Assembly (NCBI RefSeq): GCF_024385575.1
Contig: NZ_JANFMV010000004.1
Coordinates: 62,001-126,000 of the forward strand
DNA length: 64,000 bases
From: Rhizobium sp. NRK18
GTDB taxonomy: Bacteria > Pseudomonadota > Alphaproteobacteria > Rhizobiales > Rhizobiaceae
Direction: 5' to 3'
The translations under genes and the position numbers were made by a program. Of the stretch, positions 36,032 to 45,947 are shown one piece after another. Each line of letters starts with the position of its first letter. Position 1 is the stretch's first letter. The notes beneath the pieces are model-generated. The model was given only the letters and a program-made list of their open reading frames with translations, searched no databases and was not told where the DNA came from.

Positions 36032-37936
36032 TTACTTGCCCATCCACATCTGCTGTGTCTGGCCGAGGCCGATGCCGCGCGTGATATCGTCCTCGATCAG
36101 GTCATCGCGGAAATTGTGGAAGTCGTTCTTGACAACCGAAATCGCCGGAGATTCCCCGACCACGCCGATCACATAGCCCTCGGTGACGAAGGTCTTGATG
36201 AGATCGTTGAGCGAGGCGTCCGCGTCTGCGCGCTTGCTCGCGCTCGAAGCCGCATCCCAATCGGCGAAGATCTTGCGGATCGGATGATCGGCCGGCGGCT
36301 CCATGCCCGAAGCACCCTTGGTCGAGTACCAGACATAGTACTGCTGGGCATAGCCGTCGCTGCCCATCATGATGCGTGGATCGGCGGCGACCACCGACAG
36401 GCGGTCGAAGGGATACCACTGCATCTGGAACTCGTTGTTGTCGCGATCCGCATCCCACTGGGTACGGTCGATCATGCGCGGCAGCAGTTCGATGCCGATA
36501 TCCTTGTAGTTGTCGGCGACGATTTCCATGGTCTTCGGACCGTTGGCATGCTGCATCTCGACGACGATCGACAGGCGCTTGCCGTCCGGACGCAGACGAT
36601 AACCGTCGCTGTCGCGCTTGGTCAGCCCGATCTTGTCCAGAAGCTCGTTCGCCTTGTCCGGATCATATTCGGCCCAGTGGGTTTCCAGATCCGGATCGAA
36701 GTTCGGCGAGCCGGTGACCGGAGCCGCCTGACGCGCTTCGGCAAGGCCGGAGAACACCAACTCGTTGACCGTATCGCGGTCGATACCAATGCTCAGCGCT
36801 TCACGGAAGTCGGCGTTTTCGAACAGCTTGCGCAGTTCCTCGTCCTTGACCGTCAGGTTGGGAACGAGGGACCAGGTCTGCGCCTGCGTCCAGCGGTGAA
36901 CCTTGTAGTCGCCCTTCGCCTCGTTCTCCTTGTAGAAGGTGAAGTCCTGGGGCTCGACATAGCGCATCTGCATGTCGATCTGGCCCTGGACGATCATGAG
37001 GTTGAAGGCCTCCTGCTCGCTGAACAGGCGGTGCGAGATCCGGTCGATATAGGGAAGCTGATTACCGGCCTGGTCGACCGCGTAATAATAGGGGTTGCGC
37101 ACCATGGTGACGACATCGGCCGGGGCCGGCTTTTCGATCTTCCAGGCGGTGATGACCGGCAGGTCCGGGTTCTGCCACCATGCCGTCGCAGCGCCCTTGG
37201 AACCCCAGAGATCCTGCCATTTCTCGACGCCGAATTTCTTGGTCGCCGCAGCAAGCTCTTCCGGCGTCGCATAGTGGTCGTTGAACTGCTTCAGGTAGTG
37301 CTTGGGAAACAGGAAGCTCGGACGGTCGAGGCTCGGATCGCCGGTCGAATCCTTGGCAAGAATGTCGAGGAAGTAGACATAGGGCTGATCGAAGCTGACC
37401 TTGAACGTCTGCTTGTCGATGATTTCCAGCTTCATCGGCTTGCCGCCGGGAGCCAGTGTCTGGTCGATCGACGACAACAGGTTCTTATTGAGGAAGACGT
37501 CCTTGTACCAGAACTCGACGTCATCCGTCGTCACCGGCACGCCGTCAGACCACTTCAGGCCCTTCAGCAGGGAGAAGGTGAATTCGCGGGAATCGTCGCT
37601 GACCGAATAGGAGGAGATATAGCCGGGTACCAGCTTGAGCTTGCCATCGGCGCCCTGGTTCCACTTGACCACGCGCTCTTCCATCAGCTTCGTCGGACCC
37701 CAGCGGTCGCCGGGACCCTTGAAACCGCGATGCCAGGTGCCGCCATACTTGCCCACCTCGACCGCCTGAACGACTGTCGGATGCTCGGGCAGACGCTCGT
37801 CGACCGGCGGCAGCTTGCCTGCCTTGACCTCTTCGGTCAGCATCGGCGATTCCTGAAAGGCAAAAGCCGAACCGGCGAGGCATGCCGCCAGAGAAACACT
37901 GGCCAACATTGTGCAAATATTTTCACGAATTTTCAT
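36032..37936 (-). CDS. Family 5 (SBP_bac_5) ABC substrate-binding protein
   Basis: A 634-aa periplasmic receptor; the signal peptide ends at GSAFA (about residue 26). Family 5 landmarks include LLKGLKWSDGVPVTTDDVEFWY and the hinge/ligand region around DNNEFQMQWYP. Length and a Trp-rich mature start (YGGTWHRGFKGPGD) resemble YejA or the alpha-galactoside receptor AgpA rather than a short dipeptide receptor, so peptides or oligosaccharides are both possible. It begins an operon of receptor, two permeases, two ATPases and a HAD-domain protein. The LacI gene ending 114 bp upstream could regulate it. Confidence 0.9.
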   Translation of the reverse strand: MKIRENICTMLASVSLAACLAGSAFAFQESPMLTEEVKAGKLPPVDERLPEHPTVVQAVEVGKYGGTWHRGFKGPGDRWGPTKLMEERVVKWNQGADGKLKLVPGYISSYSVSDDSREFTFSLLKGLKWSDGVPVTTDDVEFWYKDVFLNKNLLSSIDQTLAPGGKPMKLEIIDKQTFKVSFDQPYVYFLDILAKDSTGDPSLDRPSFLFPKHYLKQFNDHYATPEELAAATKKFGVEKWQDLWGSKGAATAWWQNPDLPVITAWKIEKPAPADVVTMVRNPYYYAVDQAGNQLPYIDRISHRLFSEQEAFNLMIVQGQIDMQMRYVEPQDFTFYKENEAKGDYKVHRWTQAQTWSLVPNLTVKDEELRKLFENADFREALSIGIDRDTVNELVFSGLAEARQAAPVTGSPNFDPDLETHWAEYDPDKANELLDKIGLTKRDSDGYRLRPDGKRLSIVVEMQHANGPKTMEIVADNYKDIGIELLPRMIDRTQWDADRDNNEFQMQWYPFDRLSVVAADPRIMMGSDGYAQQYYVWYSTKGASGMEPPADHPIRKIFADWDAASSASKRADADASLNDLIKTFVTEGYVIGVVGESPAISVVKNDFHNFRDDLIEDDITRGIGLGQTQQMWMGK

Positions 37937-38050
37937 TCAACCCTCCCAGATTGATCAATATGCGCTGGTTTTGCCTCCGCAATCCCCAGTAAATGGCGCT
38001 GAGCCGGAGGATGTTTTATTGACAACTCAAAATCAAGTTAAAAAATATTT

Positions 38051-39160
38051 TCATTTATCCACAAAAGGACAATGTCCGGCGCTTTCCCGCTCGATCAATT
38101 CGCAGCCCAGCTCGATGCGGCAGGCGGGCAGGTGCGCCGAGGCATCCGATAGCCGATTCTCCAGCACCTGAACGGTTCGCGCGGCGAGCTCTTCCAGCGG
38201 AACCCGGACGGTCGTCAGCGCCGGGACGGTCAGATCGAAAGGCGCAACGCCGTCGAATCCGACGACGGCGATGTCGTCGGGAACGCTGAAACCTTGCTCC
38301 TGCAACGCGCTCAACGCGCCGATCGCCAGATTGTCGGCCGCACAGAAGATCGCGGTAAAGCCGCTGAGTCCGCCACGCTCAGAGAGAAAACGACCGAGCG
38401 CCGCACGCGCATGATGCGGCTCGTAGCCCTCCGCGTGGAGAACCTCTCCGAGATCCGGCGGCAGACCGCGCTCGAGATAGGCGTCGATGAAACCGTCCAT
38501 GCGGCGGGTGATCGTACTGCGTCCGCGCCAGGTCAGATGCAGGATACGGCGATGCCCCCTGCCGATCAGCCATTCGGTGACAAGGCGCGCACCATAGCGA
38601 TTGCCCGGCGTAACCGTGTCGATGCGCATGCTGGGGTCCTCGCCGTTCAGGAGAACCACCGCCATGTCGCAGTCCGCAAAGCCCTCCAGCAGCCGGGGAT
38701 TGTCGTCATAGACGAGAACGATCCCCTCCGCGTTCGCCTCCCGCGCATTGGCAATGATGTCGGCAGCGTCGAAACTGGCGGCACCGTTATGGGCGACGAC
38801 GCGTATGCCGCGCCGCTCGCATTCGCGCGACAGGGCCGTCAGCAAGGTCCAGGAAACGAGGTTGATGTCATTGTGCGGCAGGTTGCTGGACGGCACCGCC
38901 AGATAGACCGTCGTCAGCGAGGCGATCGCCCCCTTCTGTCGGCGCTTGGCGAGATAGCCCAGCCGCCTGGCCGCCTCCAGCACGCGGCTGCGGACCTCCT
39001 TCGAAATCGGCGCGGTCCCGTTCAAGGCATGTGACACCGTGCTGAGCGAGACGCCCGCCTCGCGCGACACGTCCTTGATGCCGATCTTGCGCTGGGTGCG
39101 CTCGTGCAGCGGCGCGAAGTCACCCCGGGTGGAGCGACCTTGCGTCGGGCCGGGGCTCAC
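38051..39160 (-). CDS. LacI family transcriptional regulator
   Basis: A 369-aa regulator with an N-terminal extension of about 30 residues, the LacI helix-turn-helix (IGIKDVSREAGVSLSTVSHALN) and a sugar-sensing domain (C-terminal block VVGFDGVAPFDLTVPALTTVRVP). The start is GTG 39160, preceded by GGAGGC and overlapping the mannosidase stop by 4 bp (GTGA). It is therefore the last gene of the glycan-degradation operon and its likely local repressor. It also lies just upstream of the family 5 ABC operon. Confidence 0.9.
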   Translation of the reverse strand: MSPGPTQGRSTRGDFAPLHERTQRKIGIKDVSREAGVSLSTVSHALNGTAPISKEVRSRVLEAARRLGYLAKRRQKGAIASLTTVYLAVPSSNLPHNDINLVSWTLLTALSRECERRGIRVVAHNGAASFDAADIIANAREANAEGIVLVYDDNPRLLEGFADCDMAVVLLNGEDPSMRIDTVTPGNRYGARLVTEWLIGRGHRRILHLTWRGRSTITRRMDGFIDAYLERGLPPDLGEVLHAEGYEPHHARAALGRFLSERGGLSGFTAIFCAADNLAIGALSALQEQGFSVPDDIAVVGFDGVAPFDLTVPALTTVRVPLEELAARTVQVLENRLSDASAHLPACRIELGCELIERESAGHCPFVDK

Positions 39161-42100
39161 GCCCCGCCTCCGCGCAATCTCAGCGTCACGATTTCGAACG
39201 GCTTGAAGTCGATCGACACGCCGCCCGCTCCGAGAGCGATCGCCTCGGCTCCTTCTTCCAAGAGGTCCACCCGTTCGACACCCGCGATGACGGGGTCGAA
39301 GGAGATTTGGGCCGTCCGGCGCGCGCCTTCGGTTTCCCATAGACGAACGACGACGCCCTCCCCGCTTTCGGCGGCCTTAACGGCTTCGACCGTGACGCCG
39401 GGCGTTTCGACACTGACCATCGAGCGCAGGCTGCGATCGTCCACCCCTGCCCCAAAATCGACATGGAGCGGCAGGTTGAAGTCCTCGGCGGCGCGGTGGA
39501 CCGCAAGCTTGTCGCCGTCATGAACGAACACGGCATAGCGCAGCCGGTGCTCGCCCTGATCGGCTTCGGGCCACGGATATGTCGGCGACCGGAGAAGCGT
39601 CAGCCGCACGTCGGTTCCCTTGGCGTCGTAGCCGTATTTGCAATCGTTGAGGAAGGCCACGCCGAAGCCGGGCTCGGCAACATCGACCCAGCGCTGCATC
39701 GAGCATTCGAAGCGGGCGCTGTCCCAGGAGGTATTGCGATGGCTTGCCCTCCGCACATGGCCGAACTGGATTTCGGCGTCCGTTGCCTCCGCATTGATCG
39801 CCAAAGGAAACGCGGTCTTCACCAGAGTATTGTGCTCGTGCCAGTCGATGAAGCAATCGACCTCGATCTGGCGCGCGCCGGCAGAAAGCGACACGACCTG
39901 AACGACGGACGAATGCTCATACCGCCACTCGAAGCGGATTGCGGCCCGCAGCGGCCCCGTTTCGACGACAGCGACGCTCACCAGATCGTCGATCTCGAAC
40001 AGCTGATCCTCGAAGTCGGAATCGATGTCCCAGGCATCGTACTGGGCCGGCATGTCGCGGAACGCCTGCAGCCGATTTGCAAGCGTGCCGTCCCGCAGGA
40101 TCTCGCGGTCCTGCATCTTGTCGAACAGCGAGACGATGCGGCCGCACGCATCGAAGCGCACCCGCAAACGATCGTTTTCCAGATGCCGCTCCGAAACGGA
40201 CAACCCCATGTCATCGACCGGGCAAACGGCGTCATCCAGCGTCGTGAAGGCCAGAGGGCGGAGATCGGCGACCGGCACCGCATAGGCGCTGGTGCCGTCG
40301 GCCCGCAGGATCGTCTGCTCCTGTCCCGGCAGAACGCTCGTGGCACTCGTTCCAAGCCCTGCCCGCACGCGGCCGGTGACGTTGAACACAGCCGCCTTGC
40401 CCGCCGGTGCGAGTTGCCCGGCAAGGTCCGAGCGCAGCTTTTCCGATGCCTCGAAGAAGGCCGCGTAGTCGCGATCGCTGTCCTCATAGACGGCGCCGAT
40501 CGACGAGCCGGGCAGGATATCGTGGAACTGGTTGAGCATCACGATGTCCCAGAGCCGGCGGATTTCGGCAGCCGGATAGGCGATGCCTAGATGGGTCTGC
40601 GCCATGACGGCGAGCGCCTCGATCTCGCGCAGGGCGATTTCGGCGAGCCGGTTGCTGCGCTTGTTCTTGGCGACCGAGGTCAGCGTGCCGCGGTGGAATT
40701 CCGCATAGAGTTCGCCGACCCAGACCGGGAAACGCTCCGGCTCGGCCTGCATGCGGGCAAGCAGCCGGTGGAAGAACGGCCGCATCGTCTCGTGGCTGAC
40801 CTTCGGGCAGCCCGGAATGCCACGCTCCATCCGACGGATGTTCTGCAGCATCTCGCGGGTCGGACCGCCGCCGCCATCGCCATGGCCATAGACCAGGAAC
40901 AGCTCCTTGTTGAGCGACTGTTGGCCGTGCCGGCGCCAGGTGCCCATGACATGGGTCGGCTTCAGATTGGGGCAGTAGGTCGTGCCGAGACTGGTGGAAT
41001 CATAGGGCTGCGTCGTCAGGAAATAGGCGGCGACCTGGGTGCCGTCGATCCCCTGCCAGAACATCGTCTCGTTCGGCATGCGGTTGGTATCGTTCCACGA
41101 CAGCTTGTGGGTGACGAAGGTATCGAGACCCGACTTGTCCATCAGCTGCGGCAGGCTGGCGGAGTAGCCGAAGGTATCCGGCAGCCAGATCATCCGCGGA
41201 CGCACACCGAAGGTCTTCCGGTGGTAATCGACGCCGTAGAGAATATGACGGACGAGCGCCTCGCCGCCGGCGATGTTCACGTCCGGCTCGAGCCAGAGCG
41301 CGCCCTCGATCTCGAAACGCCCGGTCTCCACCTGCGCCTGGATGCGGCCGAACAGTTCGGGATAGTCCTGCGCCAGATAATCCAGGAGGACGCACTGGTT
41401 GTACATGAAGCGGTAGTCGGGAAAGTCCTCCATCAGCGACAGTGCGGTCGCCATGGAACGCGCCATCTTCTGCCGGGTTTCGCGCACGCGCCAGAGCCAG
41501 GCGACATCGATATGGGTGTGGCCGGTTGCAACGATGGTCGGCTTTTCCTCGAAATCCTCCACTTCATAGATGGCCTGAACGGCGTCGCGCGCTTTTGCAA
41601 CCGACGCCCGGAAGCGCGTCTCATTGCCCGGCCGCAGATCGAGACAATCGATCGCCGCGTTGAGATGGTTGAGGATGAAATGGCGGCGCGGATCATCGAC
41701 GGCGAGCAGACGAGCCACCTCGAGCGGCACGCGCAGATCGTAATAGAGATCGTCGACCTCGACATCGTGGACATGAAGCGCGCAGCCGAAACCGAGCTGA
41801 CGCCGGTCTTCGATCGTGCCGGCCTCGATGAGGATATCGAAACTGGCGCCCGCAACACCCTTGTCCGTGAGCAGGAATTCGCGGTGATTGCCGTCGACGC
41901 CCTGGCGGATTGCACCATCGACGCGCACCAGGCATTGCGGGTCGCTGCGCCCCATGACGCTGCCGAACGCCGCTTCGACGCGCACCACGATGCGCTTGCC
42001 TGCGGCCGCTTCCGGGAGCGTCACATGGCCGCCGAACCAGTAATAGCCGTCGGGCTCGCCCCAGACGAGGTCACGATCGACGACAACCCAGTCACTGCGG

Positions 42101-42234
42101 TCCGACGCTGCCACCTTGTCCCGTTCCCGTGCTTCGGCGGGCCGGTAGCGAAGCGGAACGTCGACGCCGAGCGGAAGGAAAATTCTTTCCTGCAGACGGG
42201 ACAGCAGGTGATCGAGCTTGCGGATACGCTTCAT
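39157..42234 (-). CDS. GH38 alpha-mannosidase
   Basis: A 1025-aa cytoplasmic-looking glycosidase (no signal peptide). The GH38 zinc motif is GHTHIDVAWLW (H241, D243), the nucleophile D353 lies in WLPDTFGYS, and a third metal histidine is in NQFHDILPGSS. The family hydrolyses alpha-mannosides with retention. Length fits bacterial/class II alpha-mannosidases. ATG 42234 follows GGAGGAGGGG. It lies 38 bp after the GH28 gene in the glycan operon, so the imported oligosaccharide may include alpha-mannose, for example from plant N-glycans, although the neighbours act on pectin. Confidence 0.92.
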   Translation of the reverse strand: MKRIRKLDHLLSRLQERIFLPLGVDVPLRYRPAEARERDKVAASDRSDWVVVDRDLVWGEPDGYYWFGGHVTLPEAAAGKRIVVRVEAAFGSVMGRSDPQCLVRVDGAIRQGVDGNHREFLLTDKGVAGASFDILIEAGTIEDRRQLGFGCALHVHDVEVDDLYYDLRVPLEVARLLAVDDPRRHFILNHLNAAIDCLDLRPGNETRFRASVAKARDAVQAIYEVEDFEEKPTIVATGHTHIDVAWLWRVRETRQKMARSMATALSLMEDFPDYRFMYNQCVLLDYLAQDYPELFGRIQAQVETGRFEIEGALWLEPDVNIAGGEALVRHILYGVDYHRKTFGVRPRMIWLPDTFGYSASLPQLMDKSGLDTFVTHKLSWNDTNRMPNETMFWQGIDGTQVAAYFLTTQPYDSTSLGTTYCPNLKPTHVMGTWRRHGQQSLNKELFLVYGHGDGGGGPTREMLQNIRRMERGIPGCPKVSHETMRPFFHRLLARMQAEPERFPVWVGELYAEFHRGTLTSVAKNKRSNRLAEIALREIEALAVMAQTHLGIAYPAAEIRRLWDIVMLNQFHDILPGSSIGAVYEDSDRDYAAFFEASEKLRSDLAGQLAPAGKAAVFNVTGRVRAGLGTSATSVLPGQEQTILRADGTSAYAVPVADLRPLAFTTLDDAVCPVDDMGLSVSERHLENDRLRVRFDACGRIVSLFDKMQDREILRDGTLANRLQAFRDMPAQYDAWDIDSDFEDQLFEIDDLVSVAVVETGPLRAAIRFEWRYEHSSVVQVVSLSAGARQIEVDCFIDWHEHNTLVKTAFPLAINAEATDAEIQFGHVRRASHRNTSWDSARFECSMQRWVDVAEPGFGVAFLNDCKYGYDAKGTDVRLTLLRSPTYPWPEADQGEHRLRYAVFVHDGDKLAVHRAAEDFNLPLHVDFGAGVDDRSLRSMVSVETPGVTVEAVKAAESGEGVVVRLWETEGARRTAQISFDPVIAGVERVDLLEEGAEAIALGAGGVSIDFKPFEIVTLRLRGGGA

Positions 42235-42272
42235 GGGATGGCCCCTCCTCCAGAGCCGCAATCAGGATAGGG

Positions 42273-43610
42273 TCAGGACCAGACTGCCGGCTGGCCGGTC
42301 AGCAGGACGACGGCCTCCGGGTTCCAGCCTTCAGGGAGAGGCGATGGCCTGTCGAATTCGACATCCTCCAGCGTCAGCCCTTCGACGTTCTGCGACAGCA
42401 GGCCAGGCATGCCGCCGGGATAGGCGACCAGACCGATGACCTGTCCATTCTCGTCCTTGACCCAGGCATTTGCGCGACCGGCGGCATCCGGGGATGGCGC
42501 GAGATCGAAATGGGTGGGACGCACATCGTAGCGTTCGCCGCGGTAGCGGCCGGGTACCTGCCGCAGATTGATGCGGGCGAGCCGGACATCGGCTATGCCG
42601 GAGCGGCTGTCGGCAACCAGATTGACGGCCCCTTCCATGGCGCCGGAAATATCCTCGAAGACGACGTTCTCGACCCGGCCCGCTGGCTTGCCCGGCCGTC
42701 GGTCGATGACGTTGATGGTGATCGCCTCGCCGGAGCCCCAGAAGCCTTCCGGCGTCTCGTGCGCCTCGACCCGCAGCCGCTGGCCGACAATGCCGCGCAC
42801 ATGGCCGCCGTCACGCGAAAAGATGCCGATCGCCCGGTTCGAGCGGACGATATCGCAGTCCCGGAAGGTGATCGCCTCGAAATCGCCATGGCTCTCCGTG
42901 CCGATCTTCAGGGCGCAGCTGCGGCTTTCGATGCGGCAATGCTCGACCAGAATATTGCGGCATGCGCCGACCGCCCTGCCGTCCGGTCCGATGCTCGTCT
43001 TCAGGACGACGCCGTCGTCGGCGGTGGCGATGTCGCAATCGCGGATGACGACATCCTGACAGCTGTCGATGACGATGCCGTCCGTGTTCGGCATTTCACG
43101 GTCGTTGTCGACCGAAAGCCCTTCGATCCGCACCGTGCGGCAGTCAATCAGATGAATGGTCCACATCGGCGACGAGCGTACCGACAATCCGCCGAGGTCG
43201 ACATTCTCGCACCCCTGCATGACCAGCACGCGCGGACGCTTTGCCGCCGGCACATGGGTGCCCATGTCCTCCAGCCGACCGACGATGTAATCGGTGCCGG
43301 GCGCCTCTATGACGCCGGGTCCGGAGATACGGATCGACGACGCGCCCTGCGCGACCATCATCGCCGTGTCGGAATCCTCCGCGATTACGTCCACCCGGTT
43401 GGAGGCATAGGCCGCATAATCGGCAACGAAACGCAGGACCGCACCTTCGCCCAGCACCAGATCGAGCCCGGAGGGGAGACGCAGGGCACCGCAAAGATGC
43501 ACGCCCGCCTGCAGCACAAGGCGATCTCCAGCGGCGGCGGCGACATCCATGGCGAGCTGAAGCGCTGTGGTCACCTCCCCATCACGCCTAATGAATATAT
43601 TTTCATTCAT
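42273..43610 (-). CDS. GH28 family glycosidase (polygalacturonase/rhamnogalacturonan type)
   Basis: A 445-aa right-handed beta-helix enzyme without signal peptide. GH28 catalytic landmarks are visible: NTDG (175-178), the Asp pair in ATADDGVVLK (198-199) and SHGD (240-243, replacing the usual GHG). The usual RIK is replaced by an NRAIGIF segment, as in exo-acting or divergent members. It would cleave galacturonosyl linkages of imported pectic fragments in the cytoplasm. The start lacks a clear Shine-Dalgarno, but earlier coding is impossible and later starts would cut the fold. Confidence 0.85.
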   Translation of the reverse strand: MNENIFIRRDGEVTTALQLAMDVAAAAGDRLVLQAGVHLCGALRLPSGLDLVLGEGAVLRFVADYAAYASNRVDVIAEDSDTAMMVAQGASSIRISGPGVIEAPGTDYIVGRLEDMGTHVPAAKRPRVLVMQGCENVDLGGLSVRSSPMWTIHLIDCRTVRIEGLSVDNDREMPNTDGIVIDSCQDVVIRDCDIATADDGVVLKTSIGPDGRAVGACRNILVEHCRIESRSCALKIGTESHGDFEAITFRDCDIVRSNRAIGIFSRDGGHVRGIVGQRLRVEAHETPEGFWGSGEAITINVIDRRPGKPAGRVENVVFEDISGAMEGAVNLVADSRSGIADVRLARINLRQVPGRYRGERYDVRPTHFDLAPSPDAAGRANAWVKDENGQVIGLVAYPGGMPGLLSQNVEGLTLEDVEFDRPSPLPEGWNPEAVVLLTGQPAVWS

Positions 43611-43647
43611 ATTGAAGACACTCGCACCAAACTCCTCATTTGGTTGC

Positions 43648-43677
43648 GGATATTATCTATATATCCAGTATAAACAA
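43648..43677 (-). promoter_or_regulatory. Candidate internal promoter with palindrome, GH28 gene
   Basis: On the minus strand TTGTTT (43672-43677) and TAATAT (43650-43655) are separated by 16 bp. A perfect inverted repeat GGATAT-N7-ATATCC (43648-43666) overlaps the -10. It lies in the 237-bp gap before GH28 and could start a GH28-GH38-LacI subtranscript. Confidence 0.4.
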
Positions 43678-43847
43678 GACATGACAGGAAGGGATGAGCG
43701 TCTTATCGATCAGAATTTCATTCAAATTTTTTCACTTACATATGGGGAAAGCCGGATGCCGCGCCTGCATGCGCCGAAAAAGCGCTGGCCTGCCATGCGG
43801 GACGCACGACAGGCCATCAATTTCCAGCATATTCGGCAAGCGTGAAT

Positions 43848-44918
43848 TCAGGCTGCCAGCCAGCCCTGATGCAGAGGATGATCCGCGGCAAGCGGCAGGC
43901 GAACGACCCTGCCGTTGCGCGCCGAATCGTAGAGCGCCGCCATCAGCTCGATCGAATGGCGCCCCTCCTCCATCGACGGCAGGAAGATATCCAGCTTTCC
44001 GTTCAGGCGCGCGTGGATTTCGGTGAACATCCCCGAGAAGCGCTCGAGCCCGTCCGAAAAGCCGGCGACAATCGCGTCGATCTCGGCCTGACGCGCCGGA
44101 TCGGTCGCCTCGAAACGCCAGTCGCCGCCGCCGATCCGGTATGCCTCCGTGCTGGAGGTCATCGTCACATGCTCGAAGCAGGCACGGAAGCGCGACGTGT
44201 TTCCGGCGGCGCCCAGCGTCAGCGACGAGGTCACCAGCGCGCCGTCGGCCGTGCGCATGGTGATCGCGGCGCAATCCTCGCTCTCGATCGGATTGACCCG
44301 CGTGTCGAGGAAGGCTGCGACTTCGGTGATATCGCCGGCAAGATGCGTGGTGAGATTGTGGATATGGCAGGCGTGGCTGACGATCGCGCCGCCGAGTTCG
44401 CCCTTCCAGGTTCCGCGCCAGGGCTCGGCGTAATAGTCCGGCCCGCGCTGCCAATGCGTTTCAAGCGAAATGACATAGGGTTTCCCCAGGAGCCCGCGCG
44501 TTTTCAGTTCATGGGCGGCGCGATACCCAGGCCCGTAGCGGTACTGGAAGACCGGAAAGACCTGCCGGCCGGAGCGGGCCGCGGCATCGGCCATCCGATC
44601 GACATCAAGCAGGGACCCGGCGATCGGCTTCTCGCAGATGACGTGCTTGCCGGCCTCAAGCGCGGCAATCGACATCGGCGCATGCAGATGCGGCGGCAGG
44701 CAATTGTCGAAGAGATCGACTTCGGGATCGGCCAGGACCTCGTTGATGTCGGGCGTCGTGCTGCATCCAGGTATCAGTTCGGCCGCTTCCCGCGCCTTCT
44801 GGTCGTTGAGGTCGCAGATATAGCGCACGTCGAACAGGTCGGTCAGCTTGGCATAGGCGACCATGTGCGCCTTGCCGATGCCGCCGCCTGCGACGGCGAC
44901 GCGAATACGCTGTGTCAT
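43848..44918 (-). CDS. Gfo/Idh/MocA family oxidoreductase (third of three)
   Basis: A 356-aa NAD(P)-dependent dehydrogenase with Rossmann motif VAVAGGGIGKAH, the lysine motif CEKPIAG near 95-101 and a conserved SHACHIHNLTTHLAG active-site segment. It overlaps the upstream dehydrogenase by 4 bp. It is one of three adjacent paralogous-family genes placed between the ABC ATPase and GH28 genes; its specific sugar is unknown. Confidence 0.87.
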   Translation of the reverse strand: MTQRIRVAVAGGGIGKAHMVAYAKLTDLFDVRYICDLNDQKAREAAELIPGCSTTPDINEVLADPEVDLFDNCLPPHLHAPMSIAALEAGKHVICEKPIAGSLLDVDRMADAAARSGRQVFPVFQYRYGPGYRAAHELKTRGLLGKPYVISLETHWQRGPDYYAEPWRGTWKGELGGAIVSHACHIHNLTTHLAGDITEVAAFLDTRVNPIESEDCAAITMRTADGALVTSSLTLGAAGNTSRFRACFEHVTMTSSTEAYRIGGGDWRFEATDPARQAEIDAIVAGFSDGLERFSGMFTEIHARLNGKLDIFLPSMEEGRHSIELMAALYDSARNGRVVRLPLAADHPLHQGWLAA

Positions 44919-45943
44919 TGGGAGGCTCCGTTCTCAGCAATCTGTTGCGCCGTCAGCGCCAGTTCGGTGGCGAGGAAGGCATGGGCCTGGGTCATTGCGG
45001 TCTCGGTCCGCGCTGCGATATCCGCCGCCAGCCGGGCGAAATAGGGAAGGCCGGCGCCGGTGGCGTCGAAGCGCTCGATGCCCTTCTTGTCGACGAGGAA
45101 GACATGATCGCCGCCTGGGCTGCCGCCGATGTCGATATATTTCCGCATCTCGATATAGCCGTCGGTACCGAGAATGGTGATGCGACCGTCGCCCCAGACC
45201 GGAAGCCCGTCCGGCGTTAGCCAGTCGATGCGGGCATAGCCGCGGCCGCCATTGCCTTCGATGAGCGCTTCGCCGAAGTCCTGGAAGCCGGCCCGATCCG
45301 GATTGGCCACGTTGCCGACATGGGCGGCGACGACACGTGCCTCTGTCGAACCGGTGAAATGCAGGAACTGGTCGAACTGATGGGCGCAGATGTCGGTCAG
45401 GATGCCACCCGTTTTCTGCCGGTCCCAGAACCAGTCCGGCCGCGCCGGCGGATTGTGCTGATGCGGACCGAGGCCCACCGTCTGGACGACCTTGCCGATC
45501 CGCCCTTCGGCGATCAGCCGGTCGACGAGCGTGCAGCTTTCCACCCGGAAGCGCTCGGAAAAGCAGACGCTCCAGATACGTCCCGTTTCCGCAACCGTGC
45601 GGCGGATCTCGGCAAGCTGCTCAAGGCTCGTGCAGCCGGGCTTGTCGACCATCACGTCCTTGCCGTGGCGCATGGCGGCGAGCGCCGCACCGGCCCGTTC
45701 GCTGTTGATGCCGGAGCACAGGACCAGGCCGATGCTCTCGTCTGCCAGAATGGCATCTGCCTCGACCTGCGGAACATCCGGATGGGCGGAGCGGAAGGCG
45801 CCGCAGACCTTCTCCGGCGTCGCGGATCCGGTCGACCAAGCGACGAGCGTCGCGCCGGCCTCCAGCATGCCGCTCACCATGCCGTAAATGTGGTTGTGAT
45901 CGATGCCGATCACTCCGATCTTCAGATTGCTTGTCATTGTCAT
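44915..45943 (-). CDS. Gfo/Idh/MocA family oxidoreductase (second of three)
   Basis: A 342-aa enzyme with Rossmann start IGVIGIDHNHIYGMV (Asp-His rich, unlike the common GCG motif), DKPGC in place of the usual EKP lysine motif, and a conserved TDICAHQFDQFLHF segment. Both deviations are typical of a subgroup often found in sugar-acid or inositol loci. Two start codons six bases apart (45943, 45937) are possible. It is 4 bp downstream of the first dehydrogenase. Confidence 0.85.
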   Translation of the reverse strand: MTMTSNLKIGVIGIDHNHIYGMVSGMLEAGATLVAWSTGSATPEKVCGAFRSAHPDVPQVEADAILADESIGLVLCSGINSERAGAALAAMRHGKDVMVDKPGCTSLEQLAEIRRTVAETGRIWSVCFSERFRVESCTLVDRLIAEGRIGKVVQTVGLGPHQHNPPARPDWFWDRQKTGGILTDICAHQFDQFLHFTGSTEARVVAAHVGNVANPDRAGFQDFGEALIEGNGGRGYARIDWLTPDGLPVWGDGRITILGTDGYIEMRKYIDIGGSPGGDHVFLVDKKGIERFDATGAGLPYFARLAADIAARTETAMTQAHAFLATELALTAQQIAENGASQ

Positions 45944-45947
45944 ACCG

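Noticed and set aside
37911..43607. A recurring TGAAAATAT motif near the family 5 receptor start, the LacI 3' end and the GH28 start
   Set aside because: Each copy lies within coding sequence (codons of MKIREN, the LacI C-terminus and MNENIF), so AT-rich codon use explains it better than an operator.
43567..43845. Small ORF in the gap upstream of GH28
   Set aside because: It overlaps the GH28 start on the opposite strand and the candidate promoter; no translation signals or domain seen.
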